A stretch of 64,000 bases of DNA from Mesaphorura yosii (Eukaryota > Arthropoda > Collembola > Poduromorpha > Tullbergiidae), in the NCBI GenBank assembly GCA_009869945.1, contig WIXG01000115.1, forward strand, positions 141,897 through 205,896, read 5' to 3'. The notes beneath the pieces were generated by a model. It did no database searches and was not told where the DNA came from. It saw only the letters and a list, made by a program, of their open reading frames with translations. The translations under genes and the position numbers were made by a program. Below, piece after piece: positions 40,219 to 50,903 of the stretch (position 1 is its first letter; the number at the start of each line of letters is the position of its first letter).

Positions 40219-40968
40219 ATGGCATCGAACGGTCAGCAGCAAGAAAACTTCTCTGGCAATCTGAAACCACTGACACTCGAGAGTCACCGGAATTACAAGA
40301 TTAACAACAACTGCAGCGAGGTCAAGGTTGACAGTAATTGTACGGTGAGCTGCGATAATAATTGCGGCAAGATTGAGCTGGGCCCCAACACAGTAGTGAC
40401 GAGCTCGAACAACAACTGTGGACACATTGTCATCGGAGAGAATTCTACTCTCACGAAAGCCAAGCGGAACTGTGGCAGCATAACAATCGGAGCGAACTCC
40501 ATCGTAAAAAACGTGAACGGCAACTTTGGGAAGATTGACATAGGAGGCCAGTCAGTCGTGCCGGAAATAATCGGGAACTTTGGCCAGATCAAAGTAGGGC
40601 CAAACTGTGACGCGGCGACAAGTCGGAGTAAGACCAATTTTGGACAAATTATGATCGCTGAAGGGGTCGTCGTTCCCTCTGCTACGTCAGTCCAATCGCC
40701 GACAGCACCTGCTCCTGAGGACGGCTTTCAGTTTGGAAAAGGCAATCAAAATGTAAATGGAGTACCAGCTACAGTTGCAACCGGTGATGAGGAGTATCCA
40801 GATCTTGGGACATTCAGTGGAAAGTCAACTTGCTCAATCTGCATGGAGAGGGGTCGCAATATCGCCTTTCTTTGCGGTCACACTTGCTGCTCGACCTGTG
40901 CTGAGGGCATGGTCCTGTGTCACATGTGCAGAGTTCCAATTGAACGCAAAATCAGACTCTACGATTAA
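40219..40968 (+). CDS. Intronless RING-finger protein with 18-residue solenoid repeats
   Basis: A single-exon 249-aa protein. The C-terminus is a C3HC4 RING: C205-x2-C208-x10-C219-x-H221-x2-C224-x2-C227-x6-C234-x2-C237, ending eight residues later in IRLYD. This is the C-terminal layout of E3 ligases of the inhibitor-of-apoptosis, MIB and neuralized groups. Residues 30-150 hold seven repeats of N-[C/F]-G-x-I-x-[I/V]-G-x-N-[S/T]. The Cys/Phe falls at 32, 49, 67, 85, 103, 121 and 141, a period close to 18. The first four repeats use Cys, the last three Phe. Residues 152-200 are a Pro/Ser/Gly-rich linker. Ubiquitin ligase activity is inferred from the RING; I recognise no family with this pairing. 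It converges on the 125-aa gene, with 89 bp between stop codons. Confidence 0.88.
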   Translation: MASNGQQQENFSGNLKPLTLESHRNYKINNNCSEVKVDSNCTVSCDNNCGKIELGPNTVVTSSNNNCGHIVIGENSTLTKAKRNCGSITIGANSIVKNVNGNFGKIDIGGQSVVPEIIGNFGQIKVGPNCDAATSRSKTNFGQIMIAEGVVVPSATSVQSPTAPAPEDGFQFGKGNQNVNGVPATVATGDEEYPDLGTFSGKSTCSICMERGRNIAFLCGHTCCSTCAEGMVLCHMCRVPIERKIRLYD

Positions 40969-41042
40969 GAACTCAGAATGGAAAAAGGAAGTAGATGTTA
41001 CCCCTGAACAAATGAATTGCTATTGTCACAAGTTACCAATAC

Positions 41043-41048
41043 TTTATT
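41043..41048 (-). terminator. Poly(A) signal of the 125-aa secreted protein gene
   Basis: AATAAA on the minus strand, ten bases after the stop codon, within the likely 3' end of the convergent RING gene. Confidence 0.4.
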
Positions 41049-41057
41049 GTTTCACAT

Positions 41058-41435
41058 CTAAATATTTTGTAGCACACCTTCGTCTGAAATATAACCGTGA
41101 TCTTTCGCCAGTTGCTCCTTTTTCTCGTACAAGAAGTATTGCATGAGTTTGTCCAGTCCGCTGTCTTTCAGTCCGGAGCTGTACCCTCGCAGAAATGCAC
41201 GGACACACCCATGTGAGCGCTGCTCCTCCTTGGTGACATTCTTCGGTGCATTCTCCGACACCCACCGTTTGTCCGGACGCTCCAGGCCCAGTATTCCAAG
41301 TTTCCTTCCGAATTCGGTGATTTTCCTTCGCTTAGGGCACTCGTAGCCTTCCTGTGCTCCTTGTGCGAGCCAGATAAATGTGAACACAGTAAAAACTAAC
41401 AGACTCAAAGGGGTCGCAATCTTGTGGACCTTCAT
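41058..41435 (-). CDS. Small secreted protein, unknown family (125 aa)
   Basis: Intronless frame with a clear signal peptide (MKVHKIATPLSLLVFTVFTFIWLAQG, written here as residues 1-9 basic-polar and 10-26 hydrophobic). The mature protein is about 98 residues, strongly basic in its first part (CPKRRKITEFGRKLG), with two cysteines that could form one disulfide. It has a possible N-glycosylation site at NVT. The C-terminal half looks helical (LMQYFLYEKKEQLAKDHGYIS). I recognise no family. Tail-to-tail arrangement with the RING gene means their 3' untranslated regions probably overlap. Confidence 0.72.
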   Translation of the reverse strand: MKVHKIATPLSLLVFTVFTFIWLAQGAQEGYECPKRRKITEFGRKLGILGLERPDKRWVSENAPKNVTKEEQRSHGCVRAFLRGYSSGLKDSGLDKLMQYFLYEKKEQLAKDHGYISDEGVLQNI

Positions 41436-41978
41436 TTGTCAACTTTTGATGCTTCTGCTTTATTGAGGAAGGTAACAACGCTTTCGGGGCTTATGCTGAA
41501 CCAGCACGTGTACACTATGCACATGAATTAAGATTTCAGCCATAATTTGATTAGCTAATGAAAGTAGAAATTCTACGCAGTAGGCCACTAGTTCTCGTAA
41601 TGCCTGATTGTGCGGCAACCGGTTTGCTGAATGAATTGCGTGATTAGTTAGAGTTGTCAACATTTTTTTTGATTAATTTCAATCTCAATGTACTCGTCTG
41701 AAGTCTCACCCTTCCCCTTTGTGAGCACGAATGTTTCGTTTCGTAGTTTATCTTTGTGCGGTAAAATCGTGCCTGATTTTCGTTCAATTCAGCAACAGCA
41801 AAATGTAAATGTAACTAAACGTCTCAAAGCCGAGTACGGAAAGTTACTAACGTTACATTAATTGCAAGGGATTGAGCAGCATAGATTCGTTAGTAATCAA
41901 GTGTATAACCGCTTGAAACCTTTGGACCAGACGCCTTTGCTGAATTAATATCGACGTGGTAAATTGTCTCCGTCAAAC

Positions 41979-44897
41979 ATGTACCTTTATGAAGGGCCCG
42001 ATCCCTCCAAGCCTCGCTTTGGAGCGGGACCAACGGTGGCTGACCACGACCAACATGGTGGATATGGCTCAATCCATTCACAGCAGCAGCATTTTCCTCA
42101 AATCCAGCAGCAGCAATATTTTCGGCCACAGCAGCAGCCCCAACAACCGTTCAGAATTCCATACTCGGAGCCTCTCGACGATCCATTTTTGTCGTCACTT
42201 GATCCGGCCAAATACCACGACGGTAGCCCTAGCGTGACATCCCTAAGAGATCGATTTAGAGTTACCAGTGCCATCGCATTCTCCGTATTCTTTCACTGGT
42301 GTGTTATTTACACGATCTCATTTGTTTCTAACTTATGGAACTTTGGTATTCCGCAATTTGTGCCTGAACTCACGGCGTCGTTAGTTTGGCGTGCGGGCAT
42401 CATCAGCGTCTGTGCTGGTTTCACCACGTTCTTACACTTTATGCAGATACAATGTAAGTGCTATTATACAACGGTTACTGGGAATTATTCCTGGATAATT
42501 TGTTTCAAGCATTCGTTCCCATGCAATAAATTATTGCTGGCAAATTATTCTCAGAGAATTGTTCCCAGTAAATTGTCCCAAGAACTTGTTCCAGATAAGT
42601 TATTCCTGAACTTGCTCTTGTTCTAGGGTCAAGACCATACTCATTGGAAGAGATGAACAAACAAGTTGCTGTATATTGCAAGTTATCCACAGCTTGGTAC
42701 TTCATCTACTATCTTGTTATTGGAGCATTTCTAACCACAGCTTATCAAGGAATTTACAATGGAGGATTTACGAGCAAACTAGAGTGGTAGGTCATTCTAG
42801 AAGACAGAAATAGCACTTGCATCCTGAGATTCTTTACTTGCAATTGCATTTTCTTAGTGATGGGACTGAAGGATGTTTAAACGACAAGTATCTGTTCATC
42901 TTATTCTCGTCAATCTTTTGCTTGGGAAAAGTATTCATTAATTTCCGCCGATCTCACCAGTACAGAGTCGAGTTTCCTGACATCACTCAATCAATTCATG
43001 GAAGAGTTCGATACTTTTGCTCCATTTATTTTGCTGAAAGCTCGAAACACGTCTTGCGGAACCTGCCAGCAGTCTATTGCATCTACTATTTCATGGGTAT
43101 GGTCTCGACACGTGCGTCCAGAAACTGGGGCATCAAAAACATAAAATACCGTTCCGGTATCCTATTTTAGGGGCGACATTTCGGATTTGGGCATCTCAGT
43201 CCACAAAAATGAATCTAGGAGTAAATCTACTGCAAACATTCTCTCAATTCCTTAGCATTGAATTGTTTTGGTACGTGCTGTTGACATCAACGTTCACGGT
43301 TGGAACTTTTAAAGTGTGTTGGGAGTTTCTGTACTTGTGTTTGACTAAGGTATGATGGCGTATATGTCTGAGTCAAATTTTCCACGAAAGGGCGAAGTAT
43401 GAATCAAACTTGATCTTGATCAATATTCTGATACCTCAACAGAGGCGAGTATTTCCATTGGACGTCGATCCATTGCTAGACATGGGTGAAGGCACTGGGT
43501 CCGTGCTATTGACCGATGCTCTTCGAACCCCAGAAACTGACTATATGAGAGTGTTGGCGTTCTACGATACTTTATGTATGACTGATAATGCTGAGAAACG
43601 CGTTCAAGACTTGTTCAAAGTTGGGTACAAAGGTGAGTTGAAATAGACCATCTTTCGACCAAACCCTGAATTCCAAGAAAAATATTGTCCAATTTCAGGT
43701 GACCGGACTTTGTTGTGGACGACAATATTGGAAGAGTGCTTAAAATCTTTTAAGAACGCTTCCGATTTAATAAAACGCTTTATTAAGGAGGAGGAGGCTT
43801 CTCAAAAGAAAAATGTTTCGAACAAAGCCCCCCAAAAGACGGAGAATATTACTTCACCAAAGACACCCAGCGCCAACGTGACTCTGCTGACTGATTTTAA
43901 TCACGGCCACGGCTCAACTGCTGCAAATTCTTTGAATGTTCGACGGAGGGGAGTTTATGCGATGAGACAGTTGTAAGAACAGCTAGCCTAAGGTTGAAAT
44001 TCTTTTAAGAACTCGAAATATAAAGGGTCATTCTCTTAACAGGGAATCACCAATAGGACAGAAAGTTGAAAAAATTCGTGTCCCACTGACACCGGTTCAA
44101 GTCCTCTTGCGTGGAACGTTTAATAGTGAGAAAGTCGCAACCACCGTAAGTACCATAAGTCATAATACCACAGATCTAGGTTACGTTGGCTCTGGCTTTG
44201 ATTGATTCTGGTTTTCACAAACAGCTTTCATCCCTCTTCCGAAGCTTTCAGTGGACTGGATTCTATTTCAATAAGAAACTGGAGGGGCAAGTGTCAATGC
44301 TCATGGCAGACTCGCAAGTTATGATCATGTCACTTCGTATTCTCATGAACGTTGTCAACCTTTACGTGAAGGAAAGCTATGCGGATGTCGTTCAACGTGA
44401 TTTGGCGACCATCATAATCACTTTGATTGAGACTCACGATGTACGATACGGAAAGACAATTTTTCTGCCGCAATGGTGAGATGAGGGCTAATTTGCTCTT
44501 CGGGTTTTTACGCGCAGGCTATCGGACTACTGACGAAAATAGAAAAGCGTAGGCAGACCACACCCACGCTGATTATTGGAGACCTCAAGTCAGAAACCGT
44601 TGTCGGTTCGAGTAAAAGGTTGTTCCAAATACAGTCTTACCTGAACACAAGTTTGACAAATGCCTTGCTGGAGTTGGACTATCATTTTCGGCCTTACGTC
44701 GAGTAAGTCAAACCAAACGTCAATGAATCTTTTGCCAATTGGCATTGAATTCGGCTTTCTTGAAATGTGATGTTTTTCTTCCTTCCTGGTGCAATTTTAG
44801 GTTCATGCCGATATCCTTCGACGTCCGTGACAAACTGAAGAATATCGTCAGCAGCAATAACTTTTTGGCTGAATGTGGCTCCAAAACTTCCAAGTGA
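41979..44897 (+). CDS. Ndc1: Nucleoporin NDC1
   Basis: Transmembrane nucleoporin that helps anchor and assemble the nuclear pore complex. Ten exons (41979-42453, 42627-42786, 42858-43096, 43171-43349, 43443-43632, 43699-43972, 44043-44145, 44180-44440, 44518-44702, 44801-44897) give about 720 aa. A Gln-rich N-terminus is followed by several membrane segments in exons 1-4, then a soluble C-terminal half. The signature VVQRDLATIIITLIETH late in the protein matches the conserved NDC1 C-terminal motif. The frame keeps through all junctions. Start is the ATG at 41979 (A at -3); no earlier in-frame ATG was used. Odd features are a 34-bp intron between 44145 and 44180 and repetitive sequence in intron 1. 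Confidence 0.9.
42480..42620. repeat. Degenerate tandem repeat in NDC1 intron 1
   Basis: A run of about eight imperfect copies of a unit like aaattgttccnag, spaced roughly 14-20 bases (for example aattattcctgg, aattattctcag, aattgttcccag, aattgtcccaag, acttgttccag). It fills most of the intron up to its acceptor. Confidence 0.55.
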
Positions 44898-44950
44898 TTT
44901 GATTCAAGACTCACAAATGTTCATTCTCTCTTGATAACAAGTTTGGCAAA

Positions 44951-44956
44951 AATAAA
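44951..44956 (+). terminator. Poly(A) signal of NDC1
   Basis: AATAAA 54 bp after the stop codon. Confidence 0.55.
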
Positions 44957-45099
44957 ATGTCATCACCGTCAAACGTATCAGTTACCATTTTTTAATCAAA
45001 ATTCATTTACACACATCAAAATTATAATGAGAGATAAACTTGACAAGCCAATTTAGAAAGCCAACATTTAAATTCAAAATGAACTCATAGAAGGAGATT

Positions 45100-46209
45100 C
45101 TACTTCTTTGAGATTCGAAGCGGAGTACATTTGGGGCAATACCACTTGCCTTTTGGAATAGAACTGAGCCCCATGCAGCCAATATGGAACCACTCAATTG
45201 GGCAATCAGGATTATCACACGCAATCATTTGACCAAATGAAACTTGATGGCAAATGCAGTAGGTAGGCTCGTTGGGATCCACTGGCATGTCCAGAACTTC
45301 ACCAGAACTTCCTGTGGCAGCAGCAACTTGCTCGGCCACAAGCTGAATTTCTGTCTTCTGCTTTTTGCGTGCGATTGCTGCACCGGGACTCTTGCCACCT
45401 TTGCCTGCTGCCTGTCCACCTTTTCCGGTCTTGGGAACTTTTTCGTCGGGCTCATTCTTTGTCGCGGCTTTCGATTTCTTCGTGGGCTCCTTTTCTCGCT
45501 TTCTGCCCTCTGACAATGGGAAAGTACTCAACTTAGTGTCGGGGTTTCGCGACCCAATTAACCAATGATACGAAAAGAACAGAGTCAAGGTGTGGCTTAC
45601 TTTTATTGGCCTTGTCCGCTGCTTCTGCTGCCTCCGCCGCGGCTAAAGCACTCGCTGACGCAAGTCGAGGGGACATGAGAGTAGCGACTGACCCAGCCGG
45701 TCCAATGTTCACAGTTCCGTTTTTAATTTCACTTTCAAATCTTGCGAGATCAGAATCGAGCCGACGAATGTGTTTATCTACCAGTTCATAGGTTTGGATA
45801 GCAAGTTGAACTTTGTCGTCAGCATACTCTTTGGCCTTCCCGAAGAGCCTCTGTACAGAAATCAGCTCTGGGTAGCACAACAGAATCTCCAGCACCGTGC
45901 TAGGACAGTATAGTCTGAATAATTACCTGCAACTTTCCGTCTAATTCTTTCTTCTTCTCCCTCGTTGTCGCCTGAGCGTTAGCGAGGAAGTCATTACTAA
46001 TCGAATCTATTTCTCTCATCATCACCTGCCCTCGGCCATCCAGGTCACGCATCAAAGTGAAGTTTCTCTGCAGCTCGACAGGAAGACTCTCCAAACCTGG
46101 TATACCACAAGAGCACGGGGTTCGAAATTCAGAAAACGTCAACTGAATTCTTAATCCACGCACTGAACTTACTCTCGAGGTAATGCTCCAAATATATGGC
46201 CGTCGTCAT
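45100..46209 (-). CDS. ING4/5-type PHD-finger protein
   Basis: Inhibitor-of-growth family; the PHD finger reads H3K4me3 and ING4/5 direct HBO1- or MOZ-type histone acetyltransferase complexes. Four exons (46173-46209, 45927-46096, 45601-45850, 45100-45509) give 288 aa. The N-terminus begins [13 protein letters not shown] and continues with [16 protein letters not shown], the ING dimerisation helix region. [22 protein letters not shown] follows in two conserved blocks. An Ala-rich stretch and a Lys/Gly-rich basic linker (nuclear localisation) lead to [18 protein letters not shown]. The PHD finger has C4HC3 ligands and ends in WYCPKC. ING4/5 is favoured over ING1/2 by the LEHYLE start and the [14 protein letters not shown] entry to the PHD. 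It is slightly longer than the usual 240-250 aa because of the linker. Confidence 0.94.
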
Positions 46210-47187
46210 TGTAGCTGCTTTCCAGTAGACAACAGCAAGGTGAGCTAATGTAAAAGTTGAGATCCAGTGTTGTGACAAGCGAAACCACTAAATTCTTTAA
46301 TAACCCCTGTTAGGCAAGCTGATGCCTCAGCCCTATCCACAATTCATTGTATTCAAGTGATAAGCCTGTGCTCAACTTGGTTTAATTACTTTAATCACAT
46401 AAAAATCAGCTGAAACTGAAACGAGGGAAAGTGTTTGTCGTTTGTAGCATCAAGCTTCGCTACTCTACGCTACGTTGAAGTCGTTCGCACTTAACTATCA
46501 TGTGACTACTACTACATATAAGAGAATCTCTGAGTATTTGCATTGATGTACAAGGAAATAACTCAGAATGGGTAGATGGAGACTTTCATCTCATACAAGA
46601 CCGACGGAAGGCGGACTGACCAATACCACTGACTGTGTAGATAATCTGCAATTTGCACCATACGGTCGATCTTACTAGCCGATTCTGCCTACAGCCTTTG
46701 CGAATATTTGACTTTTATTGGTGACGACGTTGTCTGTCTGTGAATCATGATGAGGATGAGAATCCCTGTTCGTTTACAGTGGACAATACAGTGACCGTCA
46801 TCCTATTTTAGTAGTGCAATAGCTTAGAAGTCCAGGTAGAAATTTAGCTGGCCGTGATAATATTCATAGGATTAAGCCGATAGAGGATTTATAAATAGTA
46901 AGACTTCATCGAACGCCGTAGCGCGGTCCTGACTTTTGAGTGAGTCTTGTATTTTCATCAGCACATGAAAGATTAATAAGACAAGCGGCTGGAGGTGGAT
47001 TAAAGGATTCGTTGGCGGCCAGAGAGTGTGGTGTGGACTCAGACAATTCCAGTTTACGAACTTACCTGTTGTAATATCAGTCATCTGACCGTCACGACAT
47101 TAGCCAAACAGCCACAAAATTACATAGTAATTGTCAGTTTGCAGTTCTTGGATTTTGGACCGAATGCTTAATTGAAGAAGTGTGATT
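46210..47187. other. Divergent promoter region of ING-type gene and YKT6
   Basis: About 1 kb between two head-to-head start codons. No coding frame or clear core promoter element was recognised. Confidence 0.45.
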
Positions 47188-48286
47188 ATGGTGAAATTAT
47201 TTGCAATCAGTGTATTGCGACGCTCCACTGGGGATGGACAATGCACGCTACTTAAAGGTTCCTACGACTTGCAGGTATGTATTCTATCTTATTTGGGAAT
47301 ATCTTGTCTTTGAAGTTCACAATTTACATCAAAATTAAAAAGTGATAGAATTATTTAATAGCGCAAAAGGTAATGTGAAAATTAATGAGCGGAGGGACTG
47401 ATTTTATCTCCATGGGTTGGAGAGGTATGATGAATTGGTATACGAACTGTAGACAAACCAGACAAAGTGAAAGCCGCAACAGCACACAACAGTGGCAATT
47501 TTCTAATTTTCTAATTTGCATGTTTTTTGCAGACGGTTGGGTTCTTCCAGCGAGGGTCCGTTCAAGAATTCTTAATATTCACAACAAATATGTTAGTAGA
47601 AAGAACCACTCCTGGATCAAGAAGATCGGTCAAAGAGCAAGGTAAAGCGGTAATTAATAGAAAATACAGTCGTATGGATTATGTTCATTGCTCATGTTTT
47701 CGTGTTCATTTTGGTTTAGATTACTTTTGCCATGTATTTGTTCGAGCGGATGGACTATCAGCAGTTTTAGTATCAGACGCGGATTACCCGACGCGAGTCG
47801 CACACACGTTACTAACCAAAGTTTTAGATGATGTGACTACAGCCCATGCATCTGACTGGCAAAATGGGACTCCAGAAACATTTCGCAACTACAAATGTAA
47901 GATTCACACATGGGTTCTTAGTTTTCATTCTCTTGAAGTGAAATACTATCGTTTTTCATTTAATCCGTTTTGATTACCGCAGCACTTGATACATTCCTCG
48001 CGAGGTACCAGAATCCCCGTGAAGCTGACGCACTTTCCAAAATACAGGCAGAGCTGGACGAAACTAAGATCATAATGGTAAACTCGGACCATTAAGACAA
48101 CCTGAAGCTGATTACTGCAATAATTTGAGTATCCTAATTTTCTGATTTTAGCACAACACGATTGAAGCTGTACTGGAAAGAGGGGAAAAGCTGGATGATC
48201 TTGTAGCCAAATCCGAAGGCTTATCCGCACAATCAAAGATGTTTTATAAAACTGCAAGAAAGACAAACTCCTGCTGTAACTTCTGA
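47188..48286 (+). CDS. Ykt6: R-SNARE YKT6
   Basis: Lipid-anchored SNARE acting in ER-Golgi, endosomal and autophagosome fusion. Five exons (47188-47274, 47533-47641, 47720-47896, 47983-48077, 48152-48286) give 200 aa, the family's normal length. The N-terminal longin domain runs from [10 protein letters not shown] through [15 protein letters not shown] and [12 protein letters not shown]. The SNARE core follows, starting at [20 protein letters not shown], with the central Arg of an R-SNARE. The end is unusual: SCCNF, where other YKT6 proteins have CC followed by a three-residue prenylation tail. The last codons overlap a possible donor (T|GTAACT), so a further tiny exon may supply the canonical end. 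Confidence 0.94.
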
Positions 48287-48484
48287 TGTTAAGAAACGGA
48301 TCTTTTGTCATGAGCAAAATTGTGGAATAACAAGCGAGGGAATTTATTGAACTGATGTCGATGAGAACGAGAACTGGCATGATCTGTAATAATAATGTCA
48401 CGGAGTCTTGTGACTCTAAAATTATACATGCACGGCCACTGGCCCAAAAACCAAGCGCTGATGATGGTGATGACGAAGTGGTCG

Positions 48485-48599
48485 TGACTCACGGTCCAAG
48501 GGGCTGTTGAGTCACGTACACGTAACTATTCTGATCCGGAAGGACTCAGGGAAACAATATATTTGGCTAGTGAGTCAGAGTCGCATGACTCTGACTCAC
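48485..48599. promoter_or_regulatory. Cluster of four AP-1 consensus heptamers, two in a perfect palindrome
   Basis: TGAGTCA/TGACTCA occurs at 48485-48491, 48508-48514, 48571-48577 and 48592-48598. The last two form the outer parts of a perfect inverted repeat: 13-bp arms GTGAGTCAGAGTC (48570-48582) and its complement (48587-48599), separated by gcat. It lies 200-310 bp beyond the YKT6 stop codon. Binding by bZIP factors is inferred from the motif alone. Confidence 0.55.
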
Positions 48600-49411
48600 G
48601 GGTCAAAGTTGGTGAAGATTGTTGCTGCAAAGGGCAGGGAAAAGGATTAAGAATATTATAAGGAAAATTTTCATGCCAAGAAACCCCAAAAGAAGAACCC
48701 ATAATCCTTTATTTTTAATAACAACTTCTAAGAACATTTTACAAGAATTTCAATTCCATTGCTAATGCAGAATGCGCTTGGCGCTTGCATGCAAAGTCAT
48801 ACCTGTGAATCAAGCTGAATTATTGAATCACTCATAAAATTAGTAATTTATTTATGTCGACAATTTAGAGTCAGGTTCCTGTCAAATGCTCGCTCCTCGT
48901 CATCCTTATTTATGCTATAAGGAGTAAAACCATTAAACTATCTTGTCAGTCATTGTCATTTACACTAGATGTATTGTAATCATTGTTATCGCTATTTTGT
49001 TCGTATTAAGTTTGCGCTGAAGTATTCCCGAAGGGCCAGCCTGTTGGTGTCTCGTGTCCGCCTGCTTGGAATGACCTGCCGTGCAAACTGCAAACCACGA
49101 ATCAATTGCAAGAACGCTTTTTCTACATCAAGATGTCAAATATATATTTATTCACTGATTCATTGTTGTAATACTATCATTATCGTATTTTTTAAGTGTA
49201 TACGTGTATTGTTGTATAATATTCGTCAAACTGAATCAAGTCACATCAGTCATCAGTGTATTGTAGTACTATTCACTACGAGTGCGGTCTACTAAATCAC
49301 TAAATGTCTTGTGTAATCCGACAATTGAACATGGCAAAAGGAAGACTTGTCAATTTAAATGTTACTGATTAAATTCCACGTGAATGTAACATAAAAAGTT
49401 CACTTCTCTAG
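48600..49411. other. Intergenic, nothing recognised
   Basis: AT-rich sequence between the 3' ends of YKT6 (+) and the first SEC14-like gene (-). Confidence 0.45.
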
Positions 49412-50903
49412 TTAGAAGAACGCTTTAATACTTTTCTTGCCTGACTCCAAGTAAGGATCAATCTTCAAGTCTTCGACAGCATCCAGGAACTCTTTCTCAT
49501 CTCCGGCCGTCCCACTTATGTTTGTACTGCTTCCACAACTGCAGCAGCTGCTCGCGAGGCTGGAGTGGCTTCCGTTCAAGTAGTTGCGAGTAGGAACTGG
49601 AAGCCCCAGCGTGGCCATTCCGTTGCCGTTGAGCGCTCGCGTCGAGCCGGACGGCGTTCTCACAATGATTGCAGTCTCAGCCTCGTCTTCTACGCTCAAA
49701 CTGATTACGTAATGCAGGATTTTCGATCTCGTACGGCTGTACGAGTTGTCGAATTTCAGGACGTATTTTCCTGGTTTCTCGATTACATGCGAACCGGACT
49801 GCTTGCCCTTGTGGGAATTCACTCGCTTAAGCTCGAGCAGATCATCACCTTCGAACGTGAGTCCAAATGCAAGGTCATACCCATCTGTGTAGTACGCCCA
49901 GTTTAACACAGGGTCTTGCTGCAGTTGCAGCTCGCTGATGTCGTACTCAAATGTCAAACACTCTCCGGCGGCGATTTTCAGCGAAATCCATTCCTGGCCG
50001 TAGTCATCGTAGACTGTATCCAGGCGTCGCATGAAATAGCGTGGCAGAGGCTCCTGAAACCATGATTCCGAACAGAATTCGTCGGATCCCGGCCGAGTTC
50101 CGCCCCAGTACGGAGGCAGTACCTCTTCCGGCATCAGCTTCTTCAGCACGCCCAGCCATTTGCTGCGGTCGCTCCCGTAAATATGAATCTTAGAAATCGT
50201 TTGCGATGCGAGCACTGGCTTGATGATAGAAAACAGGGCGTTGAATATACGTGGAGCATTCAAGATAATTCCAACCTTCAAAAGTTCTGGATAATTCGCT
50301 TCCACCATTCGCCCGAGTTCCAGAGCAGCTTGAACTAGGAATCGATTTGTGAATTGGTTGTACCGGAATCCTTCGCAGTCGACGATGACGATGCCATTAC
50401 TCGCGTTTTGTACGTTGGCAATGCTGACGCAGTATTCAATCGCTTGATACAGATAACGAAGTGCAGGAACAAATTCTCCACATTCAATCGCCCCCCTTTA
50501 TGACAGAGAAAAGAATTATTTAGCAGTTGCTTTAAAGATTCTAAGATCAACACCAACACCGCAGCTTCAATTTCTGGACTCACTTTATTTCGTATTGTCC
50601 AAGCGGGAAGAGGAACACTGGCGCTCCAACGTAATCGTTCCCAAGATATATGTAAGGCGCGTACACCTTGGCGCTCCTCCACTCCAGCAGTTGGTCCGCC
50701 TGATTATTTCTCCTCCAGACTAAATGACGCCTGAGCATCTTTTCCGCCTTCACAACATTCAGTCCACGTGCACGGAGCCAGATGACCAGTTGCGCGTCCG
50801 TTTTCGGGTAAAACTTCTGCACGCGCTTGCGGAACTCGACCAGCTTAGCTCGTTCCGCTTCCGTGAACTCCTCGATTGCTGTGTTATTTTTGAACTTCGA
50901 CAT
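49412..50903 (-). CDS. SEC14-like CRAL-TRIO/GOLD protein, copy 1
   Basis: Cytosolic lipid-binding protein of the SEC14L group, which exchanges phosphoinositides or carries tocopherol-like ligands. Two exons (50584-50903, 49412-50495) give 467 aa. The order is a CRAL-TRIO N-terminal helical region (LVIWLRARGLNVVKAEKMLRRHLVWRR), the CRAL-TRIO lipid pocket (GIVIVDCEGFRY, then NYPELLKVGIILNAPRIFN), the gate end PPYWGGTR, and a C-terminal GOLD β-domain (GECLTFEYDI to GKYVLKFDNSYSRTRSK). Intron of 88 bp with donor AAA|GTGAGT, acceptor AAAG|GGGG. A closely similar paralogue lies 2.5 kb upstream on the same strand. The C-terminal tail after the GOLD domain is Gly/Ser/Cys-rich. Confidence 0.92.
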
